Position numbers and translations under genes: made by a program. From positions 1-29,053 of the forward strand of contig CAYXVE010000058.1 of the NCBI GenBank assembly GCA_964468435.1: DNA of 29,053 bases. Reading direction: 5' to 3'. The stretch is from JBCCTX01 sp964468435. GTDB taxonomy: Bacteria; Bacteroidota; Bacteroidia; J057. The notes below the pieces were generated by a model. That model ran no database searches. It was not told where the DNA came from and saw only the letters and a program-made list of their open reading frames with translations. This document shows positions 1 to 8,332 of the stretch, piece after piece (within the stretch, counting starts at the first letter, position 1; each line of letters starts with the position of its first letter).

Positions 1-1
1 G

Positions 2-1873
2 CAGATCGCACAGGATATTAGTGCGGGTCTTGCCAGGATGGCACTTTCTATCAAAGTCAATGGTGAAGTACGAGATCTGGATCGTCCGATAGACACGAAT
101 GCGGCTGTTGAAATTCTCACCTGGAAGGATCATGAAGGTAAAAAGACGCTCTGGCACTCTTCTGCTCACGTATTGGCAGAGGCACTGGAAGCGATATATC
201 CCGGAATCAAGCTGGGGATAGGGCCTGCTATTGACAATGGCTTTTATTATGATATCGATTTTGGCGAATATGAATTTGGGGCTCACGACTTTACTAAAAT
301 TGAGAAAAAGTTTATGGAGCTAGCCAAAAGCGGTGAGACATTTGAGCGAAAAGATGTTTCCAAAGCGGAGGCGCTGATGCACTATCAGGAAAAGAGTAAT
401 GAATATAAGGTAGAATTGATCGAAGGACTGGAAGACGGTAGTATTACCTTTTATGAGTCCGGTAACTTTGTAGACCTTTGTAAAGGTCCTCATATTCCCA
501 CTACCAAGGTCATCAAAGCTGTCAAGATCCTGAATACTGCAGGTGCCTACTGGCGGGGAAATGAGCACAACAACCAATTGACCCGTATTTATGCAATTTC
601 CTTTCCCAAGAAAAAAGAACTGGAGGAATATCTCGAGCTGCTGGAGGAGGCCAAAAAACGGGATCATAGAAAGCTGGGCAAGGAACTAGAACTATTTACT
701 TTTTCCGAACGTGTGGGTATGGGGTTGCCCCTGTGGTTACCGAAAGGAACCCGCCTGAGAGAGATCCTGGCAGATTTTCTCAAAAAAATCCAGGAGGACC
801 ATGGATATAAGCAAGTGGTAACGCCTCATATTGGCAAAAAAGAACTTTATATTACTTCTGGACACTACGAGAAATATGGTAAAGATTCATTTCAGCCGAT
901 CCACACGCCCCACGAAGGAGAAGAGTTTCTTCTGAAACCCATGAATTGTCCACATCACTGCGAGATTTATCAGTCTAAACCACACTCATACAGGGATCTA
1001 CCGGTACGTATAGCTGAGTTTGGCACAGTATACCGGTATGAGCAGAGCGGTGAATTGCATGGTCTGACTCGCGTCAGGGGATTTACACAGGATGATGCAC
1101 ATATTTTCTGCCGTCCTGATCAGGTAAAGGAAGAGTTTAAAAAGGTGATTGATATTGTGTTGTATATATTCAAAGTCCTTGATTTTACAGATTACAAAGC
1201 ACAGATATCACTTCGCGATCCAGAGAACCCCACTAAGTATTTTGGAGTAGATGAACAATGGGAGAAGGCTGAAAGGGCTATTATTGAGGCAGCGGAGGAA
1301 AAAGGATTGAATACTGTGACCGAGCTGGGAGAGGCAGCCTTTTATGGCCCCAAGCTTGATTTTATGGTCAAAGATGCCCTGGGAAGGGAGTGGCAGTTGG
1401 GAACTATACAAGTGGATTATCAGTTGCCCGACCGCTTCGAGCTCGAGTATATTGGTTCTGACAATCAGCGATACAGGCCAGTGATGATACATCGTGCTCC
1501 ATTTGGATCATTAGAGCGCTTTGTGGCTGTACTGATTGAGCATACTGGTGGAGATTTCCCATTTTGGCTGGCACCGGTGCAGGTGATTTTGTTACCTATC
1601 AGCGAAAAATTCAATGATTATGCCTTTGAGTTAGAAAAAAGCTTCCAAAATTCAGGATTTAGAGTGGAGGTGGATGAAAGATACGAAAAGATAGGTAAGA
1701 AAATCCGCGATGCAGAGTTAAATAAATATCCCTTTATGTTCATCGTTGGAGAAAAAGAAGCAGAGAACCAAACTGTATCCGTGAGAAAGCGTAAGGATGG
1801 AGACTTGGGTATCATGACTATTGAAGAAAGCAAAGTATTTTTGAAGAACGAGCTGGATCGAGCATTATCCTAA
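2..1873 (+). CDS. thrS: Threonine--tRNA ligase (5' partial)
   Basis: Charges tRNA-Thr with threonine in the cytoplasm. The reading frame is open to the left edge: 12 codons precede the first ATG at 38 and read as TGS-domain sequence (ending AGLAR), so the true start lies outside and roughly 30 residues are missing. In order: end of the TGS domain, the editing domain with HSSAH and the CKGPH block, then the class II core with MNCPHH (zinc cysteine), the motif 2 region (RYEQSGELHGLTRVRGF) and motif 3 (HRAPFGSLERF), and an anticodon-binding domain from about residue 510. The visible 611 residues from Met38 plus the missing part match the usual length of about 640-650. infC follows 96 bp downstream, the classic thrS-infC order. 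Identification is secure; only the 5' end is unknown. Confidence 0.97.
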   Translation, partial: QIAQDISAGLARMALSIKVNGEVRDLDRPIDTNAAVEILTWKDHEGKKTLWHSSAHVLAEALEAIYPGIKLGIGPAIDNGFYYDIDFGEYEFGAHDFTKIEKKFMELAKSGETFERKDVSKAEALMHYQEKSNEYKVELIEGLEDGSITFYESGNFVDLCKGPHIPTTKVIKAVKILNTAGAYWRGNEHNNQLTRIYAISFPKKKELEEYLELLEEAKKRDHRKLGKELELFTFSERVGMGLPLWLPKGTRLREILADFLKKIQEDHGYKQVVTPHIGKKELYITSGHYEKYGKDSFQPIHTPHEGEEFLLKPMNCPHHCEIYQSKPHSYRDLPVRIAEFGTVYRYEQSGELHGLTRVRGFTQDDAHIFCRPDQVKEEFKKVIDIVLYIFKVLDFTDYKAQISLRDPENPTKYFGVDEQWEKAERAIIEAAEEKGLNTVTELGEAAFYGPKLDFMVKDALGREWQLGTIQVDYQLPDRFELEYIGSDNQRYRPVMIHRAPFGSLERFVAVLIEHTGGDFPFWLAPVQVILLPISEKFNDYAFELEKSFQNSGFRVEVDERYEKIGKKIRDAELNKYPFMFIVGEKEAENQTVSVRKRKDGDLGIMTIEESKVFLKNELDRALS

Positions 1874-1922
1874 ACTATGCTATTAAACTTTGTAATTTTT
1901 AGAATGGTTTTTTATCTTGAAT

Positions 1923-1973
1923 ATGAATCAACGAAAGGAGGCATATTTGTTTAACTTAACTTATAAATATTGA
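1923..1973 (+). CDS. Possible 16-codon leader ORF overlapping the infC start
   Basis: An ATG at 1923 opens a 16-codon frame (MNQRKEAYLFNLTYKY) that ends at TGA 1971-1973. That stop shares three bases with the TTG start of infC at 1970-1972 (TTGA), the geometry of termination-reinitiation coupling. The motif AAAGGAGG (1934-1941) lies inside this frame and is too far (28 nt) from the infC TTG to act as an ordinary ribosome binding site. What is seen is only the ORF and the overlap; that it is translated is inference. A chance ORF of this length is common, so confidence is low. Confidence 0.33.
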   Translation: MNQRKEAYLFNLTYKY

Positions 1974-2548
1974 GAAGAGGACCTAGAAAAAGCAATCAAA
2001 ACAGAGCCAGAAGGCGTGAACATCGTCTGAACAACGAAATAAATGTACCAGAGGTGCGTTTAGTAAAGGTTGAAAATTTAGGTGTTGACAGTCTGAAAGA
2101 GGGAGGAATATACAAGACCAGTTATCTGCTGGGAATTGCAGACGAACTTGAACTGGACTTGGTCGAGATTGTCCCCAAAGCCAACCCCCCTGTTTGCAGG
2201 GTCATCGAATATTCCAAGTTGAAGTACGAGATCAAGAAGCGGGAAAAAGAACAAAAATCCAAGCAGCATGCAGTAGTTGTGAAGGAAATTCGCTTCGGTC
2301 CTAACACAGATGATCACGATTTTACTTTTAAATTGCGTCATGCTGAAAAATTCTTGGAGGAAGGCAACAAGCTGAAAGCCTATGTACAATTCAGGGGAAG
2401 AAACATTGTTTTCAAGGATAGAGGCAGAGAAATTCTTAATCGCTTCGCAGAAGCTTTGGAAGAACATGGCAAAGTGGAGATGAAACCCAAAATGGAAGGA
2501 AGAAGAATGATTATGATTATGACACCTATCAAGGCCCCCGCTAAATAA
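1970..2548 (+). CDS. infC: Translation initiation factor IF-3
   Basis: Binds the 30S subunit, prevents premature 50S joining and checks start-codon and initiator-tRNA pairing. The 192-aa product has a basic N-terminus, the IF3 N-domain (NNEINVPEVRLV to about residue 80), a lysine-rich linker (KKREKEQKSK) and the C-domain with KEIRFGPNTDDHDF and the closing MEGRRMIM. The start must be TTG at 1970: the next upstream codon is ATA, then a TAA stop, and there is no in-frame ATG before residue about 170. A non-AUG start is in keeping with the start-codon-based autoregulation known for E. coli infC (AUU). The usual partners rpmI and rplT are absent downstream; truA follows after 125 bp with nothing recognisable between. 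Confidence 0.96.
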   Translation: MRRGPRKSNQNRARRREHRLNNEINVPEVRLVKVENLGVDSLKEGGIYKTSYLLGIADELELDLVEIVPKANPPVCRVIEYSKLKYEIKKREKEQKSKQHAVVVKEIRFGPNTDDHDFTFKLRHAEKFLEEGNKLKAYVQFRGRNIVFKDRGREILNRFAEALEEHGKVEMKPKMEGRRMIMIMTPIKAPAK

Positions 2549-2673
2549 TACCTGCCAGGATGCAATAGATTTCCCATACAATACAGGATAGACCAGGATT
2601 TACATCATACATGTAGATCAAACTTTATTGAGCAGATGAGGTTATGCTGCTGTCTGGTAATAAATACCTATAT

Positions 2674-3435
2674 ATGCCACGATATGTCTTGGAGATCAGC
2701 TATGATGGTACTGCATATGCAGGATGGCAGATACAAAATAATGCGACTGCTGTTCAGGAAGTCCTGGAGAAAGCTTTAACGATACTTTTGCAGGAAAATA
2801 TATCCGCGACTGGTGCTGGTAGAACAGATACAGGTGTGCATGCGTGTCAGTTGTATGTTCATTTTGATGTGAAGCAGGAAATTCAGGCTGGAATGATATA
2901 TCAACTCAATGGTATATTGCCACAGGATATTGCCGTAAATATGTTGAGCAGAGCAAAAAGCGAAGATTTTCATGTTCGTTTCGATGCGATCCGTCGTGCA
3001 TATGAGTACCAGGTCGTGACACGTAAAACCCCTCACCTGCACGCTTATGCACTGTGGGTACAACAGGAACTCAACTGGGAAGCCATGAATCAGGCCGCTG
3101 CCTCCTTGCTGAAATATGAGGATTTTGCATCATTTTGTAAGGCTCATGGTAATAACCGTACGACCCTATGCCAGATTTTTGATGCACATTGGACCCAGAA
3201 GAAAGATCGTTGGGTTTTTTACATTGCTGCCAACCGATTTCTCAGAGGAATGGTACGTGCTATTGTGGGTACATTACTGGAAGTAGGAAGGAATAAACTA
3301 ACTGTAGACAAATTTCAGGAAATTATTGAAAAACAAGACCGTTCAGCGGCAGGCCCTAATGTATCGGCTAAAGGCTTGTCTCTCACCGAAGTGCAATATC
3401 CACCTGATTCATGGATCCCCCTTATCCAGCTATAG
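2674..3435 (+). CDS. truA: tRNA pseudouridine synthase A
   Basis: Isomerises uridines 38-40 in the tRNA anticodon stem-loop. The 253-aa product starts MPRYVLEISYDGT, the family's normal beginning; an upstream in-frame ATG at 2644 would add ten residues (MLLSGNKYLY) that do not look like the family. The catalytic loop GAGRTDTGVHA holds the nucleophilic Asp, and the FLRGMVRAIVGTL block is typical of the C-terminal half. The length fits TruA (about 245-270). It may be transcribed from the thrS-infC side. The stop codon lies in a 12-bp palindrome, CAGCTATAGCTG, shared with the stop of the convergent gene. Confidence 0.96.
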   Translation: MPRYVLEISYDGTAYAGWQIQNNATAVQEVLEKALTILLQENISATGAGRTDTGVHACQLYVHFDVKQEIQAGMIYQLNGILPQDIAVNMLSRAKSEDFHVRFDAIRRAYEYQVVTRKTPHLHAYALWVQQELNWEAMNQAAASLLKYEDFASFCKAHGNNRTTLCQIFDAHWTQKKDRWVFYIAANRFLRGMVRAIVGTLLEVGRNKLTVDKFQEIIEKQDRSAAGPNVSAKGLSLTEVQYPPDSWIPLIQL

Positions 3436-4590
3436 CTGTTCCAACTCCTGCTGTAGTTCCTCTATGGCATAATGAATCATCTTCCTGGATCTGTTGACCA
3501 GAACAGGTAGAGCATCCAATCGCTCGCGATTTTTGGAAACAAACTCAATATTTTTGATAGTTTTGAGGATTTCTTCCATCCCCATCATGGCCACCGAGCT
3601 CTTGAGTTTATGAGCTGATTTGGCCAACTCATCATAATTTTCATCCCGAAGCAGTTGATCCATATTGTTAAGCATTTCCGGTGTGGTTTCAATAAATTTG
3701 GAGATAGCTTTTCCCATAATCATCTTGTCTCCTCCCGAAACCTGCTTGAGATATTCAATGTTGGTAAATTTTTCAGGGGCTTGAGGTCTGGGAGTTGTAG
3801 AAGCGACACTACTGACTACAGGCCTTTGTACATGCTGTGTGCGTTGAGCTGTGGGTATGTGTTTGATTTCCCCGCGAAGTCGTACCACTTGTTGATAGGC
3901 ATCGAGGTCGGGTTGTCCCTGGATATAGACCCGCTTAGGAGGACTACCTAGATCCAGCCTGTGTTCCAGTTCAAAAGCCTGCCCCTCTTTGATGGCTTGC
4001 ATGAATGCCATGGCTACCCTGCGCTGGTCATCTGGATGAACCAGCCTGAGATATTGTTCCACTGATTGAATGGAATGTTCCAGAATACTATTGAGTGAAG
4101 GAGAATTCTTCCAGATGTTGTGTTTCGTATCTATTTCCCAGTATCCCATGCCTATTTGTTTAGTTGCTTCTTCCAATTTTTTTATCAATTCTTTTCGTTC
4201 TAATGACCAACTTATCGCATGTAATAAATAAGTGCTATTAATATGATTTTTATCTAGAAACGTTTGAGCTCCCTGATAGATTACTTTACTGGACAAATGT
4301 AAGGAGGATTCATCCAATAAATAAATAACAGGCAATTCTGGGTAATTTTGAAGGATTAACTGCAGACTTTCCAGTTTATCTACATCAGAGAGATTGTCAT
4401 CCAATACTACCAGATCTATGTGAAGTAAATGGATCGCTTTCAGGCCACCAGAAAGCGTATATTGCTGGTGTAGGGTTATACTGTGGTTAGCAGTAGATTC
4501 ATGAAAATATTTCTGAAACCGGCCAGCCTCATGAAGACTGTCAGTGATAAGCAATATGTTTACCGGCATCTGAAGATAAAATATATCCAT
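3430..4590 (-). CDS. Receiver-PAS-HPt phosphorelay protein
   Basis: A 386-aa signalling protein without a histidine-kinase ATPase or a DNA-binding output. Residues about 11-130 form a CheY-like receiver, with the probable phosphoacceptor D64 in VVLDDNL and K114 in FLDKNH; the N-terminal acidic pocket is reduced (ITDS, single D17) and the usual Thr after strand 4 is not obvious. Residues about 143-240 are a PAS fold with the VHPDDQRR motif. A Pro/Thr-rich linker (about 250-275) leads to an HPt domain with the phosphotransfer His327 in AHKLKSS. It probably shuttles phosphate between a separate hybrid kinase and a regulator. The start could also be the second Met at 4569 (MPVNILLIT), which fits the domain edge better. 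It overlaps truA tail to tail by 6 bp. Partners are not in the window. Confidence 0.88.
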   Translation of the reverse strand: MDIFYLQMPVNILLITDSLHEAGRFQKYFHESTANHSITLHQQYTLSGGLKAIHLLHIDLVVLDDNLSDVDKLESLQLILQNYPELPVIYLLDESSLHLSSKVIYQGAQTFLDKNHINSTYLLHAISWSLERKELIKKLEEATKQIGMGYWEIDTKHNIWKNSPSLNSILEHSIQSVEQYLRLVHPDDQRRVAMAFMQAIKEGQAFELEHRLDLGSPPKRVYIQGQPDLDAYQQVVRLRGEIKHIPTAQRTQHVQRPVVSSVASTTPRPQAPEKFTNIEYLKQVSGGDKMIMGKAISKFIETTPEMLNNMDQLLRDENYDELAKSAHKLKSSVAMMGMEEILKTIKNIEFVSKNRERLDALPVLVNRSRKMIHYAIEELQQELEQL

Positions 4591-4597
4591 GAGTCAA

Positions 4598-4737
4598 TAT
4601 TCAGTACACTGTAATCAAAATTACTTTACATATGGTTTTCGGCCAAACGGCCGAAAACCATATGTAAAGTAAACAATTTTCTCCCGCGCCGCGGGAGAAA
4701 ATTGTTTGCTTTACTTTGATTACAATGTATTCAGTAC
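4598..4737. repeat. Double-hairpin element with terminal inverted repeats and flanking 10-bp direct repeats
   Basis: Seen directly: TATTCAGTAC occurs at 4598-4607 and again at 4728-4737. The 120 bp between them begin with TGTAATCAAA (4610-4619) and end with its reverse complement (4715-4724). Inside are two perfect hairpins: arms 4621-4644 and 4649-4672 (24 bp, loop AAAC), and arms 4671-4688 and 4690-4707 (18 bp, one central base). TTACTTT recurs in the first arm and near the right end. No protein is encoded. The layout, direct repeat / inverted ends / internal palindromes, is like a miniature inverted-repeat transposable element with a 10-bp target duplication. A bidirectional terminator or processing site for the end of the his operon is an alternative, though there is no long U-tract. 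The structure is certain; mobility is inferred. Confidence 0.8.
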
Positions 4738-4813
4738 TAGGACGTAAGATACTATGAAGATTTAATAATTGGTTAAATCATATATCTATAACCAGAATTT
4801 CAGCTTTTTGCTA

Positions 4814-5953
4814 CTAAAGTATTCCCTTGGTAGAGGGAATCCCTTGGTTACCAGGATTTTTATTTTTAGCAGCTGCAACTGATTTCGCAAAGCCTTTAAA
4901 AGTCGCTTCTATCATATGGTGAGCATTTTTCCCATATACCTGGATGTGAAGGGTGCAGTGGGCCTGTTGACAGAAAGAGTAGAAAAAATGTTCGACCATT
5001 TCTACAGGTAAATCGCCCACGCGTTCCCGGGGAATATCTCCCCTAAAGTGGAAGTATCCTCTACCCGAAAAATCCAGCGCAACCTGCGCCATGGATTCAT
5101 CCATGGGAAGTAGGAAGCAGCCATAACGGGAAATTCCCTGCTTATCTCCCAAAGCCTCGTGGAATGCCTGTCCCAGTGCGATGGCTGTATCCTCTATGGT
5201 GTGATGTTCATCGATATGGAGATCTCCCTGTACAGCAATGTCTAGGTCTAGCTGGCCGTGCTTACCTACCTGCTCGAGCATGTGATCCAGGAAGCCTATA
5301 CCCGTTTGGATATTCGTCTTACCAGATCCATCGAGACTCAGCGTAACAGAAACCTGGGTTTCGCGGGTATTGCGCTGAATGGTGGATCTTCGGGCCTTTT
5401 GTGAAAATAGGTAATTCCGTATCTCAGTCCAGTCATTTGTCTTCAGGACGACGGTATCTGCCAGCAATTCCAGTTCTTCGATCTGATCTTGTGTATCCAG
5501 ACTCTGGCCATAGAGTATTCCTTTGGCTCCTAGATTTTTGGCCAGAAGCATGTCGCTGTGTCGGTCTCCGATAACGAGGGAGTTTTCCAGGTCGAAAGCT
5601 TCATTCATATATCCGGTGAGCATACCCGTAGCGGGTTTGCGGGTATTTGACTGGTCTGCTTTGAAAGTCCGGTCTATATGTACACGGTAAAAGCGTATAG
5701 CTTCTTGCTCGAAAGTTTGAAGCATTTTGTTATGAGCAGGCCAGAAATCCTGTTCAGGATAAAGTGTAGTACCCAATCCATCCTGGTTGGTTACCATGAC
5801 CAGCAAATATTCCAGTTGTGTCGCGATCTCATGCAGGTTGTGGATTACTCCAGGCATAAACCGTAACTTTTCCAGTGAATCTACCTGATAGTTATCTTCC
5901 GGTTCATGAATTAGCGTTCCGTCTCTATCCAGAAATAAAATCCTTTGCTTCAT
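4814..5953 (-). CDS. hisB: Bifunctional histidinol-phosphatase / imidazoleglycerol-phosphate dehydratase
   Basis: Catalyses steps 6 and 8 of histidine synthesis. The start at 5953 gives MKQRILFLDRDGT, the HAD motif I at the N-terminus; a longer frame from 5989 adds 12 unrelated residues. Residues about 1-165 are the HAD-type phosphatase (DRDGT, VMVTNQDG, GDRHSDMLLA). Residues about 180-379 are the dehydratase with the metal-binding histidines in DEHHTIED and HHMIEATFKG and the DHMLEQVGKHG block. The 379 aa match two-domain HisB. The start overlaps the hisC 3' end by 29 bp, indicating coupled translation. hisH, hisA, hisF and hisI, which commonly follow in Bacteroidota, are absent; the next item is the hairpin element at 4598-4737. 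Confidence 0.96.
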   Translation of the reverse strand: MKQRILFLDRDGTLIHEPEDNYQVDSLEKLRFMPGVIHNLHEIATQLEYLLVMVTNQDGLGTTLYPEQDFWPAHNKMLQTFEQEAIRFYRVHIDRTFKADQSNTRKPATGMLTGYMNEAFDLENSLVIGDRHSDMLLAKNLGAKGILYGQSLDTQDQIEELELLADTVVLKTNDWTEIRNYLFSQKARRSTIQRNTRETQVSVTLSLDGSGKTNIQTGIGFLDHMLEQVGKHGQLDLDIAVQGDLHIDEHHTIEDTAIALGQAFHEALGDKQGISRYGCFLLPMDESMAQVALDFSGRGYFHFRGDIPRERVGDLPVEMVEHFFYSFCQQAHCTLHIQVYGKNAHHMIEATFKGFAKSVAAAKNKNPGNQGIPSTKGIL

Positions 5954-7007
5954 AGTTGATATGTTCCAATGCCTCCAGCAGGACATCATTCTCCTGTGAT
6001 GTACCTATAGATATTCGCAGGCAATCTTCACAAAGAAAGACTTTTGCCCTATTGCGGACAATAATAAGCTTTTTCAGGAGATAATGGTAGATTTTTTCAG
6101 CATGAGGTATTTTGACCAGGATAAAATTTGCTTCTGAGGGATAAATTTCTTGGACCATAGGATGCTGAGCGAGTCTATCAGTCAATCGCTGGCGTTCATC
6201 CAGTATGGTACGTATCATTTCTTCCATCTTTGCTGTCTGTGACAATGCTTCCAGACCTTTTTCCTGAGTATAAGTATTGACGTTGTAGGGAGGTTTGATC
6301 CGGTTGAGGATATCGATTATGTCAGGATGAGCATAAGCTGCTCCCAGCCTGAGTCCGGCAAGACCCCAGGCTTTGGAGAAGGTCTGAAGGATAACGAGAT
6401 TGGGGTATTGATCCAGAAAGGAGACAAAGCCTTTTGAATTACTGAAATCAATATATGCCTCATCAACGATAACAAGACCATGTTGCTGGGTGTGAATGAT
6501 GTGATGTATATCATCATCCCTGAGCAGGTTTCCGGTTGGATTGTTGGGAGAACAGATAAATACCATCTTACAACCTGGTACCAGGTTGGTTAATACTGTA
6601 TCAAGCTGGATCTGAAAGCTAGGTGTCAATGGTACAGATATGGTGTCGATCTGGTTGATCGCGGCACTGACACTGTACATGCCATAGGTAGGGGGCATGA
6701 TGAGGATATGATCCTGCCGGGGTTCACAAAAGGCCCTCATGAGTAGATCTATGGCTTCATCGGAGCCATTTCCGATAAAAATCTGTAGCGGACTTACCCT
6801 GCGCAATTCAGCCAGGCGGTCTTTCAGCGCCTGCTGTAGGGGATCGGGATAGCGATTAAAAGCGACCTGCGTAGCTGATCCCAGGGGGTTTTCATTGGCA
6901 TCCAGAAATACCCCATGTTCTCCCCTATATTCACTTCTGGCAGAAGCATAGGGCGTGAGTGTTAGAATGTGGGGTCGCACAAAATCCTTGACATTCCATT
7001 GAGTCAT
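5925..7007 (-). CDS. hisC: Histidinol-phosphate aminotransferase
   Basis: PLP-dependent enzyme that converts imidazole-acetol phosphate to histidinol phosphate with glutamate as donor. The 360-aa fold type I aminotransferase shows DANENPLG near the N-terminus, GNGSDEAIDLL, SPNNPTGN, VDEAYIDFS and the PLP lysine K212 in TFSKAWGLAGLRLG. The C-terminal LRISIGT block carries the conserved Arg that binds the substrate carboxylate. Length is typical. It lies 32 bp after hisD and overlaps hisB by 29 bp, as third gene of the hisGDCB operon. Confidence 0.96.
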   Translation of the reverse strand: MTQWNVKDFVRPHILTLTPYASARSEYRGEHGVFLDANENPLGSATQVAFNRYPDPLQQALKDRLAELRRVSPLQIFIGNGSDEAIDLLMRAFCEPRQDHILIMPPTYGMYSVSAAINQIDTISVPLTPSFQIQLDTVLTNLVPGCKMVFICSPNNPTGNLLRDDDIHHIIHTQQHGLVIVDEAYIDFSNSKGFVSFLDQYPNLVILQTFSKAWGLAGLRLGAAYAHPDIIDILNRIKPPYNVNTYTQEKGLEALSQTAKMEEMIRTILDERQRLTDRLAQHPMVQEIYPSEANFILVKIPHAEKIYHYLLKKLIIVRNRAKVFLCEDCLRISIGTSQENDVLLEALEHINYEAKDFISG

Positions 7008-7039
7008 AGTATAAGAGATAAGCTAATGAATACGCTTAG

Positions 7040-8332
7040 TTATTTGCGGTTGTTGAGTTCTTCCAGTCTCACTCTGACGGCATTTTTATGGCCTGCAAGG
7101 GATTCTGCGTCTGCCATCACCTCTACATGCGGCCCAAGATGCCGTATGCCATCTGCCGTGAGTTTCTGGTAGGTAATTTTTTTGACATAGCTATCCAGTG
7201 ATACACCGCTGTAGGCCCTGGCGTAGCCATTGGTGGGCAGGGTATGGTTGGTGCCTGAGGCATAATCTCCAACACTCTCGGGTGTATAAGGGCCCAAAAA
7301 TACAGAGCCTGCATTATGGATATATCCTGAAAAATCCTCGTGATTTTCTAATGCAAGTATCAGGTGCTCAGGTGCATAATGATTGATCAGGTCGGCGATA
7401 TCTTGCTGTTTGTCCAGTACTACAGCTTTACTGTTTGACAATGCCTTACGGGCGATCTCTTTTCTGGGCAACTTATCAAGTTGTACCTGGATCTCTTCTT
7501 CCACTTTGTGTAAGAGAGATTCACTACTCGTTACGAAGAGTACCTGGCTGTCGATACCGTGTTCTGCCTGCGATAGCAGGTCGGCTGCGATGAATGAAGG
7601 AGGTACTGATTCATCGGCTACAACGGCCACTTCTGAGGGGCCAGCAGGCATATCTATGGCTGTATCTTCCTGACTGACAAGTTGTTTTGCCATGGTTACG
7701 TACTGATTACCCGGGCCAAATATTTTATCTACCTTAGGGATGCTCTCTGTCCCGTACGCCATTGCCGCAACGGCCTGAGCACCACCAGCTTTGTATATCT
7801 GCCGGATGCCGAGCAGATCTGCTGTATACAATATGGCAGGATGTATGGTGCCTTGCTTATTGGGTGGTGTACAAAGCACAATGGTCTTGCAGCCTGCAAG
7901 TACTGCTGGTACTCCCAGCATCAGGATAGATGAAAATAATGGTGCAGTTCCACCCGGGATATATAATCCTACCCGTTGAATGGGTACGCTTTTTCTCCAA
8001 CATACGACCCCAGGCATGGTTTCTACCTTCCGCACCGTTTCTTCTTGGGTACGGTGGAATGCCTCAATATTACTCCTTGCTACATGTATAGCTTCTTTCA
8101 GCGTGAGAGACAAGACTGCAGATGCAGCTTCGATCTCTGTATTCGAAACAGAAAGCTCCTCAATATCAACCTTGTCAAACCGGCTGGTAAAGGAGCGTAC
8201 TGCTTGATCTTTCCCCTGTCTTACTTCATCCAGGATAGCACGTACAGAGGACTCCAGAGATCTGTGATCCATCAATGGCCGTTGCGTAAGGGCTTCCCAT
8301 TCAGTTCTGGGAGGATTTATATAACTCTTCAT
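7040..8332 (-). CDS. hisD: Histidinol dehydrogenase
   Basis: Zinc- and NAD-dependent enzyme that oxidises L-histidinol to L-histidine in the last two steps of the pathway. The roughly 430-aa product shows VGLYIPGGTAPL, AGGAQAVAAMAYGT, FGPGNQYV, the zinc-ligand block SQAEHGIDS, the catalytic NHYAPEHL and GTNHTLPT followed by SGVSLDSYVKK. The start is GTG 8335 or the adjoining ATG 8332 (the sequence reads GTGATG on the coding strand). The ATG shares its A with the hisG stop TGA, so I chose it. Overlap with hisG argues for translational coupling. Confidence 0.96.
   Translation of the reverse strand: MKSYINPPRTEWEALTQRPLMDHRSLESSVRAILDEVRQGKDQAVRSFTSRFDKVDIEELSVSNTEIEAASAVLSLTLKEAIHVARSNIEAFHRTQEETVRKVETMPGVVCWRKSVPIQRVGLYIPGGTAPLFSSILMLGVPAVLAGCKTIVLCTPPNKQGTIHPAILYTADLLGIRQIYKAGGAQAVAAMAYGTESIPKVDKIFGPGNQYVTMAKQLVSQEDTAIDMPAGPSEVAVVADESVPPSFIAADLLSQAEHGIDSQVLFVTSSESLLHKVEEEIQVQLDKLPRKEIARKALSNSKAVVLDKQQDIADLINHYAPEHLILALENHEDFSGYIHNAGSVFLGPYTPESVGDYASGTNHTLPTNGYARAYSGVSLDSYVKKITYQKLTADGIRHLGPHVEVMADAESLAGHKNAVRVRLEELNNRK

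Noticed and set aside
2078..2581. A 167-codon minus-strand ORF across infC
   Set aside because: It is a shadow of the infC coding sequence with low-complexity His/Phe-rich translation.
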